A DNA stretch of 23,264 bases from a virus. The first letter of the stretch is position 1; each line of letters begins with the position of its first letter. The notes under the pieces were generated by a model that ran no database searches, was not told where the DNA came from, and saw nothing but the letters and a program-made list of their open reading frames with translations. The DNA is taken from IMG/VR virus record IMGVR_UViG_3300047376_000198, positions 1 through 23,264 of that record; one strand, given 5' to 3'. Positions 14,172-20,834 of this stretch are shown here, in pieces. Position numbers and translations under genes: made by a program.

Positions 14172-15135
14172 AATGCCTACAAATATACTCTACTTGTAGC
14201 TTATTTAATTTAAACCACTCTCCCCTTAATCTTTGTTCTTTATATTTTTTATGTAAGTGTGCTTCCCAATTTTTGTTAAATATTTTTATTAGTTCGTATG
14301 TTGGTTTTTCTGCTTGTAATGTTTTTTCTCTGTTTTTTGGATTATTAGATTTTCCTATTTTATATAATCCTGTGTTTTTATCTTTAATTATATAACTTTT
14401 TTTTGTTTTTAGTTTTTTTGGTTTTTTCTTATAGTAAGAATAACTTGATAATTTTTGTAAATTATCTACACAAGATAACATCTGAACAATATTCTTTTTT
14501 TCTTCTGCTTTTATATTAATTATACTATCTAAATACAATAGATTTTCAGACAAATATGTATAGATATTTTGTAAGGCTCTAAGTAATCTATCTTGGTTTA
14601 TTGCATAATAATATAAATTATCTTCATACTCTTTATTTGCAATATCAAACATATCTTCTTCCCATAGAAGTTTATCAGTATAACCAAGTTGTTCTATTAT
14701 TTCGTGCCTGTTTGCGTTATATTTACAAACATCTAAAACCAAACGATTAAATTTAAAAAAGTTACCATCAATCATTCTGTCTTTTACATAGTCATAATCA
14801 TCCGATATATCTTTTAAATATTTATATACATATTCAAAAAAATCATAAGGTAGATATTCACTAATGTAATAGTCAAAATCTGAATCCCACAAATCTTGTT
14901 TTGTTATATCCCAATCAAAAAAACAAGACAAGGCTGATTGTATTATTTCCCACTCTATATTGTTTACTGATTGTTTTATAATTTCCATATTTAACTCACC
15001 GCATTGCATACCTTGAATAATATCTTCTGCTTCTAAATGTTTTTTTAAATAGTTTGAATTACTTGTTGTGTAAAGAAACTTTTTATTTCCTAATGCAATA
15101 TAATCTTTTGTAAAGCGCCAATTTAGATTAATCAT
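14164..15135 (-). CDS. T5orf172-domain protein with large unknown N-terminal region
   Basis: A 323-residue protein. The last ~75 residues are a T5orf172/MUG113-type domain (SYIIKDKNTGLYKIGKSNNP, then NREKTLQAEKP, a histidine-lysine segment AHLHKKYKEQRL and RGEWFKLNKL). The first ~220 residues are rich in Asp, Tyr, Asn and Leu, helical, and unlike anything I recognise. The region is very AT-rich: three counted lines (14461-14640) have 40/180 G+C (22%) against about 32% in a counted structural-gene line. It sits nine bases after the exonuclease gene. Together with the similar gene at 12779 this suggests recently acquired mobile material. Confidence 0.75.
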   Translation of the reverse strand: MINLNWRFTKDYIALGNKKFLYTTSNSNYLKKHLEAEDIIQGMQCGELNMEIIKQSVNNIEWEIIQSALSCFFDWDITKQDLWDSDFDYYISEYLPYDFFEYVYKYLKDISDDYDYVKDRMIDGNFFKFNRLVLDVCKYNANRHEIIEQLGYTDKLLWEEDMFDIANKEYEDNLYYYAINQDRLLRALQNIYTYLSENLLYLDSIINIKAEEKKNIVQMLSCVDNLQKLSSYSYYKKKPKKLKTKKSYIIKDKNTGLYKIGKSNNPKNREKTLQAEKPTYELIKIFNKNWEAHLHKKYKEQRLRGEWFKLNKLQVEYICRHYE

Positions 15136-15144
15136 AACCTGCTC

Positions 15145-15945
15145 TTATCCTACTATTATTTCAGGACAATCGTTGTCCAATATATATTCTGATTCGTCTA
15201 TATCTTTTTGATGAAAGTATTTTTTATATTTTTCTATGGCTTTGTAAAACTTTTCTTCTCCATTTTCTAATATTTCTTTTCCGCAATGAACTATGCCTTT
15301 AGCTTTGTTTAATTTGTTTATAGGTATGAAAGAAAAGTAATCCACCTCAAATAATTGGCAATAAATAAATGCTTGTAGGTCGTAATGCATATCAAGTATT
15401 TTCCACTTGGTAAATTTGTCAGGGTTTACTGTGGTAGTTTTTAAATCGTAAATAGTGTCATCAGTAAGCATATCCGCTTTGCCTCTTATCGGTATATCGT
15501 CAAAAAACATTTTTATAGCAGGTATTTCTATTTCACACTTCTTTTTAATATTATTCAGCTTATCACACCTGTTTAAAGCATCCACATATGACTCTGCTAT
15601 CCTTTGATGTTTTGCCTTAAAAACGTTTGCCTTACCATATTGCTCAACTGCTAACTTGTATTCTTTTTGATTAACCCTTTCTGCCTCAACAAATGTTTTG
15701 CTATAAAACACGTTAGGTTCTAAATATCCCCAATGTACGAGGCTACCCATAACAAGTGCCTCTGATTCTTTTGGCTCTTTCCCTTTTAGTGTTTTTAAAT
15801 GGTCAAAAGGATTGTCAAGTATTGTTTTTAATGATGATTGACTTACTGCGTGTTTGCCTAAATGCTTATAGTAAAATTCGTCATCGTACATCTGCGTGAG
15901 TATTTCTTCCTTACCCCAAGCCTCTCCGTTTAGTAGTGTAATCAT
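15145..15945 (-). CDS. RecE/RecB-like PD-(D/E)XK exonuclease
   Basis: A 266-residue protein of the phage exonuclease VIII/DUF3799-like group. Visible motifs: MGSLVHW with the metal-binding His71, a Glu around 140 (EIEIPAI), IRGKADML with Asp158, IYDLKTT with Asp167 and Lys169, and HYDLQAFIYC (Gln191/Tyr195). Such enzymes resect double-stranded DNA ends for single-strand annealing recombination and act with a single-strand-binding or annealing protein. The DUF3127-type protein at 19319 is a candidate partner. Its ATG overlaps the TGA of the 51-residue upstream gene. Confidence 0.88.
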   Translation of the reverse strand: MITLLNGEAWGKEEILTQMYDDEFYYKHLGKHAVSQSSLKTILDNPFDHLKTLKGKEPKESEALVMGSLVHWGYLEPNVFYSKTFVEAERVNQKEYKLAVEQYGKANVFKAKHQRIAESYVDALNRCDKLNNIKKKCEIEIPAIKMFFDDIPIRGKADMLTDDTIYDLKTTTVNPDKFTKWKILDMHYDLQAFIYCQLFEVDYFSFIPINKLNKAKGIVHCGKEILENGEEKFYKAIEKYKKYFHQKDIDESEYILDNDCPEIIVG

Positions 15946-16097
15946 AGTCCTAATATTTCGTCTTGTGATTCTTGTCTGTTTCTTAGTTCAGCTTGTGCAT
16001 CTTCTATGTGGCTTTTAAGTGTACTGCCACTTTCTATTATTTTGCGTAGTTCGTCATCTGTATAAAATGACCAAAGGTAATGTTTGTAATTATCCAT
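15942..16097 (-). CDS. Small protein (51 aa) heading a promoter-driven operon, unknown
   Basis: A 51-residue frame starting MDNYKHYLWSFYTDDELRKI and ending QESQDEILGL. It is the first gene after a consensus promoter (16112-16142), with its ATG 15 bases beyond the -7 element, so its leader is only about 10 bases. It overlaps the exonuclease gene by ATGA. Helical, charged, no family recognised. First place behind a strong promoter suggests high early expression. Confidence 0.75.
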   Translation of the reverse strand: MDNYKHYLWSFYTDDELRKIIESGSTLKSHIEDAQAELRNRQESQDEILGL

Positions 16098-16111
16098 CTT
16101 ATTGTTTTTAA

Positions 16112-16142
16112 CAAAGCTACTTATTAATATTTAATTAACAAA
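16112..16142 (-). promoter_or_regulatory. Consensus Bacteroidota promoter (TTTG-N19-TAGCTTTG)
   Basis: Minus strand: TTTG at 16139-16142, exactly 19 bases, then TAGCTTTG at 16112-16119, a full match to TTTG-N19-TAnnTTTG. It begins immediately after the stop of the MazG-like gene. The initial 13 bases (TTTGTTAATTAAA) recur at the 11296-11326 promoter. It would drive the exonuclease-to-terminase unit. Confidence 0.85.
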
Positions 16143-16361
16143 CTATTTATTAAGTTTTTTTAGTTTCTGTATATAAAGCACCGCATCCATTAGTTCTTCT
16201 TGCAAATGATTAAGAAACGAATAAAAGCCATCAGGACTATCCTCTAAAGTCGTTCCGTATTCCCTCTGCCCTTTCTCACTACGCTTGTCCATTATGTACT
16301 TTACATCTTCTACTATGCCATCTGTTTGCATCTCAAAGTATTTCTTTTTACTATCACTCAT
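16143..16361 (-). CDS. MazG-like NTP pyrophosphohydrolase-type protein (72 aa)
   Basis: A 72-residue protein, MSDSKKKYFEMQTDGIVEDV at the start. Residues ~27-72 show the short phage form of the MazG/NTP-PPase fold: REYGTTLEDSP and FLNHLQEELMDAVLYIQKLKK, with the EExxD acidic motif for Mg binding (Glu-Glu-Leu-Met-Asp). Only one acidic motif is visible; full all-alpha NTP-PPases have two. Overlaps the upstream gene by ATGA. A role in nucleotide-pool or (p)ppGpp control is known for phage MazG homologues but is not shown here. Confidence 0.7.
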   Translation of the reverse strand: MSDSKKKYFEMQTDGIVEDVKYIMDKRSEKGQREYGTTLEDSPDGFYSFLNHLQEELMDAVLYIQKLKKLNK

Positions 16362-16669
16362 AATCCTAATTCTTTTTCTTTTCTTAGTTTCGCTATTTCC
16401 TTTTCCAGTTCTTGTACTTTCTTTTCTGCTTTTTGCGCACGTTCTACCGCCCTAAGTTTAGCAGTCCTATACTCACTTAAACCTTCGTTGTAGTATAGTT
16501 CGTTTGTGTATATGTCCGTTATGTAGTAGTTGATGTCTATAAGACTTCCCATTAACTTATCTACCGTGTCGGTTGGTTTCTTCTCCTGCCACTCTAAAAA
16601 GGTATTAGCTATAATATCGAAGTTGGCTAAGTAGTTAATGTGTTTTAAGTTGTGTATTTTTTTGTTCAT
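16358..16669 (-). CDS. Coiled-coil protein (103 aa), unknown
   Basis: Residues 1-65 are mixed and Tyr/Asn-rich (LANFDIIANTFLEWQEKKPT, then NYYITDIYTNELYYNEGLSE); residues ~68-100 form a charged coiled coil (LRAVERAQKAEKKVQELEKE). Coupled to both neighbours by ATGA. A short interaction or scaffolding protein within the replication gene set is plausible; no family recognised. Confidence 0.7.
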   Translation of the reverse strand: MNKKIHNLKHINYLANFDIIANTFLEWQEKKPTDTVDKLMGSLIDINYYITDIYTNELYYNEGLSEYRTAKLRAVERAQKAEKKVQELEKEIAKLRKEKELGL

Positions 16670-17055
16670 AGTATTTCAGCATCTATAACAGGAAGCATAG
16701 CTACCTCTTTTTTTATTTTATTGTTATTGCTAAAATGGGTTGTTTTATTATGGTATTGTATTTCCCACTTTGGTTTCACAAGATACAAATTAAATTTATA
16801 TACTCCCTGTGGTGTAGAATTTATGTAGATGGGTATGTCTAAGTTTTCGTCTGCCTTACTAATCATCGCATCGTACTTTTTTCTTTCTATAAGTAAAGTA
16901 TCATAGTGTGCGCCCCTGCATTTAAGTTCTATCCTATGTTTACTTATAGGACTGTAGCAATCCCATTTAGACATCTGTTTCCTTGCCTTTACTAAATCAG
17001 GGTAGCAACAAGTTTGCAGATATAAAAATAGGTCGTGTTCGTTCCAGCTTTTCAC
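16666..17055 (-). CDS. Putative PD-(D/E)XK nuclease (129 aa)
   Basis: Starts with GTG at 17055 (GTGA overlap with the upstream stop). The segment KWDCYSPISKHRIELKCRGA carries Asp32, then Glu43-Leu-Lys45, the D...ExK arrangement of restriction-type nuclease folds, followed by HYDTLLIERKKYDAMI, a usual helix after the active site, and VYKFNLYL. Small stand-alone proteins of this type are common in flavobacterial phages beside replication genes. Candidate roles are recombination or DNA-end processing. Assignment is by motif only. Confidence 0.6.
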   Translation of the reverse strand: MKSWNEHDLFLYLQTCCYPDLVKARKQMSKWDCYSPISKHRIELKCRGAHYDTLLIERKKYDAMISKADENLDIPIYINSTPQGVYKFNLYLVKPKWEIQYHNKTTHFSNNNKIKKEVAMLPVIDAEIL

Positions 17056-17465
17056 AAATACTCATTGTAAAGTTTCTCCAACTTATTATATACCTCATTC
17101 TTAAAACAAGGACTGCAGTTTGTGGTAGGCATATTAGTATTAAATACTCTATTGAATATCTCTAACATCCTTTGTTGTTCGTCTGATAGTATTGTGCTTT
17201 TGCGGTTCTCAAACTTCTCCTGCAAATACATAAACTCATCTTCGTTTAAACATTCAGGCTTACGTCTTGGAAAAAGCTTATTGAGTTTGTCTTTACGTTC
17301 ATCACAACCACAGTCATCTCCTGCTATCCATTTGACCGCTTTCTTTATTCCAGTAGCTTTAGTTATCTTTTCTACTGTATCGCCTAATCCTTTACTTGCT
17401 TCTGCGTGGTTCTTCTTCCACTCCTTATATTCCTTTGTCCTTTTGTCCCCTTTAAATTCTGTCAT
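17052..17465 (-). CDS. Conserved CxC/CxxC protein (137 aa), function unknown
   Basis: Residues 49-66 read GDDCGCDERKDKLNKLFP and residues 116-121 contain NCSPCF, giving four cysteines (52, 54, 117, 120) as CxC plus CxxC, a likely metal site. The first ~45 residues are charged (KEYKEWKKNHAEASKGLGDT). I recall this GDDCGC...KLNKLFP motif from flavobacterial phages, always without known function. It overlaps the sigma factor by 14 bases. Zinc binding is inference. Confidence 0.75.
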   Translation of the reverse strand: MTEFKGDKRTKEYKEWKKNHAEASKGLGDTVEKITKATGIKKAVKWIAGDDCGCDERKDKLNKLFPRRKPECLNEDEFMYLQEKFENRKSTILSDEQQRMLEIFNRVFNTNMPTTNCSPCFKNEVYNKLEKLYNEYL

Positions 17466-17997
17466 AATCTTTATTTAAATAATCTTCAAAGTCCTCTTTA
17501 AATATTTCTCTTAGTTCTTCCTTACACTTTTTTAGTGTATTAAATATACTTACCCAACTTATGTTGGTTTCTTCTGCTATTTTTCTAATAGACATATCGG
17601 TGTCCCTGTACAATCTAAATAGCGTTTTGTCGTACCACCTCCAACCGTCTATATGGTTATCTATCTTAGTGGTGATTTCGTTGTAACCTATTTGGTCATC
17701 CATTTCCGAATCGTCTGCAATTTGCGTATAAGTTTCTTCATCGTCAATTTCAATTTTTTTGATTTTGTTCTTAGCATTACAATACTGTAAAAAAATAGAC
17801 CGAAGGGTAAAATAGCAATAACCCCTGCTAACAACACCCTTATCAATGATTTTTTCTTCACTTGCATATTTGTTTAATACAAGGTACATCTGCTGCACAA
17901 TATCTTCCGCATAGTCAAACTCACCAAAAGAATGTACAATCTTAATCCATTCACTATGCCTTGCAGCAACTTTACTTAGCCATTGCGCCTCTCCCAT
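17452..17997 (-). CDS. Phage RNA polymerase sigma-70-like factor
   Basis: A 181-residue protein with sigma-70 family layout. Region 2-like helix at residues ~25-75 (EFDYAEDIVQQMYLVLNKYA, then CYFTLRSIFLQYCNAKNKIK), an acidic linker (KIEIDDEETYTQIADDSEMD), and a region 4-type helix-turn-helix at ~133-163 (MSIRKIAEETNISWVSIFNT, LKKCKEELRE). The -35 recognition helix is NISWVSIFNT. Such proteins redirect host RNA polymerase to phage promoters. Overlaps the upstream membrane-protein gene by 22 bases. Likely targets are the window's promoters that are weak matches to the host consensus, but that is inference. Confidence 0.85.
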   Translation of the reverse strand: MGEAQWLSKVAARHSEWIKIVHSFGEFDYAEDIVQQMYLVLNKYASEEKIIDKGVVSRGYCYFTLRSIFLQYCNAKNKIKKIEIDDEETYTQIADDSEMDDQIGYNEITTKIDNHIDGWRWYDKTLFRLYRDTDMSIRKIAEETNISWVSIFNTLKKCKEELREIFKEDFEDYLNKDYDRI

Positions 17998-18233
17998 TCT
18001 ACGTTTATACTAATTATACCTAATAAGCATTGCAAAGTATATTCCGTAATTTCTGTATTGTTTTCTGTGTATGTTTCATCGTGTACCAAAGCACCAATAA
18101 CAAATCCCTTTATAGGACTTACAATTATCTCGGCTCGTACTACAAATCCTACTACTACAAAAATACCACCTATTGTCATCAGTAATATAAATATATGTAA
18201 AATCGGACTTGCAAAAATGTTTGGTTCTATCAT
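17976..18233 (-). CDS. Membrane protein (85 aa), unknown
   Basis: Two hydrophobic stretches at residues ~8-33 (SPILHIFILLMTIGGIFVVV, then GFVV) followed by a beta-like hydrophilic C-terminal half (TENNTEITEYTLQCLLGIIS). Probably one or two membrane spans with a cytoplasmic tail. It overlaps the helicase by ATGA and the sigma factor by 22 bases. No family recognised. Confidence 0.65.
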   Translation of the reverse strand: MIEPNIFASPILHIFILLMTIGGIFVVVGFVVRAEIIVSPIKGFVIGALVHDETYTENNTEITEYTLQCLLGIISINVEWERRNG

Positions 18234-19138
18234 ATTTGTATCGGTTTTAATTCTTTGTAATTAAGTAGGTCTTGCCCTTTGTATTCAAACCCTACATTAT
18301 TTAAAGCCATTCTAAGGCTTATAGGTTGTTCGTATGGTGTACACCTTCCACCTGTTTCGTTTTCTTTAACCTTTAAAACGTGTATGTGGCTATACATCCA
18401 ATCGCTTGGGCTGGACGTGTACCTGTGTATCGAATACACGGAATCCGAGCGGTTACCCCATTTGCCCCCACCTTCAACACCTGCTAAACCTAAAGGCATT
18501 GGTAAGTTTTCGTATTCGTGTCCTTTTGGATGTGTGCGCCTTAGACTTTCGGTTACTCCGTGTGCATTTAAAAATACCGTTACATTTTTCTTTTTAGCAA
18601 ATAGCCTAAGTTCAGAAGCTACTTGATAGTCGTATTCGTGGCTTCCTACTGCTCTTAAAAGCTGGTGGTCTTTTGCTAAACTATTATAGGGGTCTATAAG
18701 TAAACCATTATAATCCCAAGCATCCTTTACTGCGTTGGCTTCTTTTAGCAAATCCTTATAAGTGTATAAATCCTCAACGTCTATTATTTTAAAATGTTTA
18801 TCGCACCATACTACCGCATCAGCTATGTCTTTTTCTTCTGCCTTATGTATTGGTGTACCCATTTTAAATTCTATAATCTTTCTTACTATGCTTTGTGGTG
18901 TGTTTTCGCTTGACCAAACTAAAAACCTTAGGTTGTGCTTTATTGCCCACAAGGTTAATAGATAACATACTATAGTAGTCTTTCCTACATTTGCGTGTCC
19001 AATTAGTAAATTAAACTCGCCCTGTTTATATCGTATGTACTCGTCTATTTCAGGTACTCCTATCTTTAACCCTTCCTTTACCCTTCCGTATTTTATGTCC
19101 AGTATTTTGTCTTGTATTGCTTTACTTTGTGCTATCAT
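18230..19138 (-). CDS. DnaB/RecA-fold replicative helicase-like ATPase
   Basis: A 302-residue ATPase lacking a DnaB N-terminal domain. Walker A GHANVGKT at 47-54, the DnaB-like catalytic Glu in SSENTP (79), Walker B GLLIDP at 145-150, motif with NAHG at 191-194 and VKENETGG late in the domain. The pattern matches the RecA-fold DnaB-helicase domain used as phage replicative helicase or helicase-loader-type ATPases. It begins with an ATGA overlap with the 50-residue upstream gene. No primase is seen in the window. Confidence 0.8.
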   Translation of the reverse strand: MIAQSKAIQDKILDIKYGRVKEGLKIGVPEIDEYIRYKQGEFNLLIGHANVGKTTIVCYLLTLWAIKHNLRFLVWSSENTPQSIVRKIIEFKMGTPIHKAEEKDIADAVVWCDKHFKIIDVEDLYTYKDLLKEANAVKDAWDYNGLLIDPYNSLAKDHQLLRAVGSHEYDYQVASELRLFAKKKNVTVFLNAHGVTESLRRTHPKGHEYENLPMPLGLAGVEGGGKWGNRSDSVYSIHRYTSSPSDWMYSHIHVLKVKENETGGRCTPYEQPISLRMALNNVGFEYKGQDLLNYKELKPIQI

Positions 19139-19287
19139 CTTATTTGGTTGTTTTCCAGTCCATATTTTAACTTTTCTTTTTTAGAATCTCTTGGTTCAGG
19201 TTTGTATTCGTATCCCAATATAGGATTTATATTATAATTCCAAAAATCCACAGGAAACTTATCGCCTTGTTTTAGTTTTTTAAGCAT
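19135..19287 (-). CDS. Small basic protein (50 aa), start abuts a terminator
   Basis: Fifty residues: MLKKLKQGDKFPVDFWNYNI at the start, then PILGYEYKPEPRD and KKEKLKYG. ATG at 19287 directly follows the T-tract of the terminator (19288-19295), and its TGA overlaps the helicase ATG (ATGA). The sequence is basic with an aromatic motif (GYEYKPEP). Expression must depend on readthrough of the terminator, or on a promoter I cannot see. No family recognised. Confidence 0.65.
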   Translation of the reverse strand: MLKKLKQGDKFPVDFWNYNINPILGYEYKPEPRDSKKEKLKYGLENNQIR

Positions 19288-19312
19288 AAAAAAAAGGGGG
19301 TGTTACCCCCCC
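19288..19312 (-). terminator. Intrinsic terminator after the DUF3127 gene
   Basis: On the minus strand GGGGGTAACACCCCC (stem 19296-19310, five GC pairs, one or two more Gs at 19311-19312) is followed by eight T (19288-19295). It lies a few bases below the stop of the DUF3127-type gene. The GC-only stem and long T-tract make it the most terminator-like hairpin in the window. The next ATG touches the T-tract. Confidence 0.8.
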
Positions 19313-19318
19313 TCATTA

Positions 19319-19645
19319 TTAAAATGGTAAATCTACTCCCTCTCTTGCAGGGTTTTGTTGTGTATTAGTAACTTCGTTGTTTATAATGTTTGCAACCTTC
19401 CAACCTACTATGTTATTGTAATATTTTCCGTTGTACTCATTACCTCTTAGATTTACTCCTACCGCTACTTTATCTCCAATGCTTTGTTTTTTTACCAAGT
19501 CTAACTTGTCGTTTAAAAATTCAATAGCAATGTTTTGAGGGTATTTTGTATCTTCCTCAATAGTTAAAACCATTTGTTGTTTCGTAAGTTTGTCGCTTAC
19601 TCTAACTGGTTCTGCAATTACTTTAATCGTTCCTCTTAATTCCAT
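19319..19645 (-). CDS. DUF3127-type single-strand-binding-like protein (108 aa)
   Basis: An OB-fold-like protein matching the DUF3127 pattern common in Bacteroidetes and their phages: MELRGTIKVIAEPVRVSDKL, KQQMVLTIEEDTKYPQNIAI, EFLNDKLDLV, GDKVAVGVNLRGNEYNGKYY, NNIVGWKV. It ends with GVDLPF, a short acidic-proline-phenylalanine tip like the SSB tail (DDIPF) that binds partner proteins. It probably coats single-stranded DNA during replication and recombination. Adjacent (one base apart, start ATG 19645) to the 106-residue gene. Confidence 0.75.
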   Translation of the reverse strand: MELRGTIKVIAEPVRVSDKLTKQQMVLTIEEDTKYPQNIAIEFLNDKLDLVKKQSIGDKVAVGVNLRGNEYNGKYYNNIVGWKVANIINNEVTNTQQNPAREGVDLPF

Positions 19646-19966
19646 TTATAATTTATTTAATTCTGATTCAACTTCTTTTGATACTTTGTACTTGTTTCTA
19701 ATTTGTTTTACAGTACCACCTTGTTTAATATAGCTAATCATTTCGTTAAAGTCAGGTGTGTTTTTATTTAACCACTTTTTTTCGTTGTCAGGTGTAATAG
19801 GTAAGTCAGCTACCGCATTTGTAGCCTCTGCACCTATAACCCAACCTGCAAACTGTTGTGCAGTAGCTAAAACCTTTTCTTCTGTTTTAGTTTCGTCTTT
19901 TCCCCAAAATACATTTGCATTTGTAAGGGCATTTTGTTTAATAATGTAAAGTTGTGTCTTATCCAT
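19646..19966 (-). CDS. Unknown protein (106 aa) paired with the SSB-like gene
   Basis: A soluble 106-residue protein, MDKTQLYIIKQNALTNANVF at the start, with an Ala/Glu-rich middle (GAEATNAVADLPITPDNEKK) and a helical tail (IRNKYKVSKEVESELNKL). It overlaps the 36-residue gene by 8 bases and is directly followed by the DUF3127-type gene. The pairing suggests a replication partner. No family recognised. Confidence 0.7.
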   Translation of the reverse strand: MDKTQLYIIKQNALTNANVFWGKDETKTEEKVLATAQQFAGWVIGAEATNAVADLPITPDNEKKWLNKNTPDFNEMISYIKQGGTVKQIRNKYKVSKEVESELNKL

Positions 19967-20069
19967 AGTAGATACCGTTTTGGATGTTTAACTGTTTTTT
20001 AATTTGTTCGTTTTCTTCTTGCAGTTCTAAGACCTTGCCATAGAGTTCTGCTTTTGTAAATTGTTCCAT
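19959..20069 (-). CDS. Small coiled-coil peptide (36 aa)
   Basis: MEQFTKAELYGKVLELQEEN followed by EQIKKQLNIQNGIYYG: about three heptads with Leu at spacing of a short coiled coil (LYGKVLELQEENEQIKKQL). Its ATG lies 5 bases after a TATCTTAG -7-like box (20074-20081), and it overlaps the 106-residue gene by 8 bases. First gene of the replication unit. Real by context, function unknown. Confidence 0.55.
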   Translation of the reverse strand: MEQFTKAELYGKVLELQEENEQIKKQLNIQNGIYYG

Positions 20070-20073
20070 AGTG

Positions 20074-20101
20074 CTAAGATAACAAAAAAATTTTAAACAA
20101 A
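20074..20101 (-). promoter_or_regulatory. Possible weak promoter (TTTG-N16-TATCTTAG)
   Basis: Minus strand TTTG (20098-20101) lies 16 bases before TATCTTAG (20074-20081), one mismatch to TAnnTTTG; spacing is short for the consensus of about 19. The -33 overlaps the T-tract of the terminator at 20104. If active it starts the replication unit with essentially no leader before ATG 20069. Confidence 0.4.
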
Positions 20102-20127
20102 AAAAGGGCAACCGTTTAGCTACCCTT
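20097..20127 (-). terminator. Intrinsic terminator after NinG
   Basis: Minus strand AAGGGTAGC-TAAACG-GGTTGCCCTT-like hairpin (stem of about nine pairs including G-T wobble, 20104-20127) followed by a T-tract to 20099. It lies 25 bases beyond the NinG stop at 20153 and separates the NinG unit from the next one. Confidence 0.75.
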
Positions 20128-20152
20128 CTTAATAAAACAATAAAAACAAAAA

Positions 20153-20560
20153 TTACTGGAAAGTCTTTAGTTTTGCTTGGTAATCATCAATCATATCCTG
20201 CAAGTCTTGACTACTAAACTTAACTGTTTCTTTACTTTTCAAATATAACTCATTTGCCAGTTCCGAACCAAGAAAAATAGAATATTTATATTGTTCACCC
20301 TGCTTAAACATATTACATCCTACACATTGGGCAAATACATTATTTTCATCCCACCTTGTAGAGTAATGCTTTCGACTCATAAAATGTCCTGCTTGTATGT
20401 TTTTCCAATGGTACTGCTTTCCACAAGTAACACAGGTACACATACCCCTTCTATCCGCACTACTTAGTCTTATATACTGACTAAACACTACATCTAACTT
20501 TTTTACTAATTTACTTCGTGTTGGTTTTTTAGCAGTTTTTGGCATAGTTTTCCTAAGCAT
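20153..20560 (-). CDS. ninG: NinG-like recombination protein
   Basis: A 135-residue protein of the lambda NinG (Rap) type, which resolves recombination intermediates. It has the zinc ligands CTCVTCG (41-47), the conserved GHF with HW nearby (QYHWKNIQAGHF), and CVGCNMFKQGEQ (79-90). The ATG at 20560 overlaps the previous stop by 8 bases (ATGCTTAG); an in-frame ATG at 20545 gives MPKTAKKPTRSK and is nearly as plausible. It is closed by the terminator at 20097-20127. Confidence 0.85.
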   Translation of the reverse strand: MLRKTMPKTAKKPTRSKLVKKLDVVFSQYIRLSSADRRGMCTCVTCGKQYHWKNIQAGHFMSRKHYSTRWDENNVFAQCVGCNMFKQGEQYKYSIFLGSELANELYLKSKETVKFSSQDLQDMIDDYQAKLKTFQ

Positions 20561-20792
20561 CCATATGGTTAAGCAACATCTTACCAGTTACTTCATCAAT
20601 ACCCTTAATATTCTTGTAAATATACTTACTATCAGCTTTCACTTTAGTTTTTTCAGTTTTAGTACTGTCAATACCTAAGTTTGTATATTGGTTTGCATCT
20701 AACTCCAAAAGTAAATCAGTACGTTGTTTAACTGATAATGCAAAATCTTTAGCTATTTTTTCAGCTAATTGTCTAATAGTAGTATCTTCCAT
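20553..20792 (-). CDS. Unknown small protein (79 aa) upstream of NinG
   Basis: I place the start at ATG 20792 (MEDTTIRQLAEKIAKDFALS): it follows an AT-rich leader, about 43 bases after the -7 element. A longer reading from TTG 20837 would begin inside the promoter and is rejected. The protein is helical with a conserved-looking LDANQYTNLG middle and basic C-terminal part (KADSKYIYKNIKGIDEV). It ends 8 bases into NinG's first possible start. No family recognised. Confidence 0.65.
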   Translation of the reverse strand: MEDTTIRQLAEKIAKDFALSVKQRTDLLLELDANQYTNLGIDSTKTEKTKVKADSKYIYKNIKGIDEVTGKMLLNHMDA

Positions 20793-20834
20793 AGTATTTA
20801 TTAAATAGGTTAACATTATATCCCACTTACCCAC

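Noticed and set aside
14462-14470. TTATCTACA as a DnaA box
   Set aside because: One mismatch, alone, and inside a very AT-rich coding gene where such matches are expected by chance.
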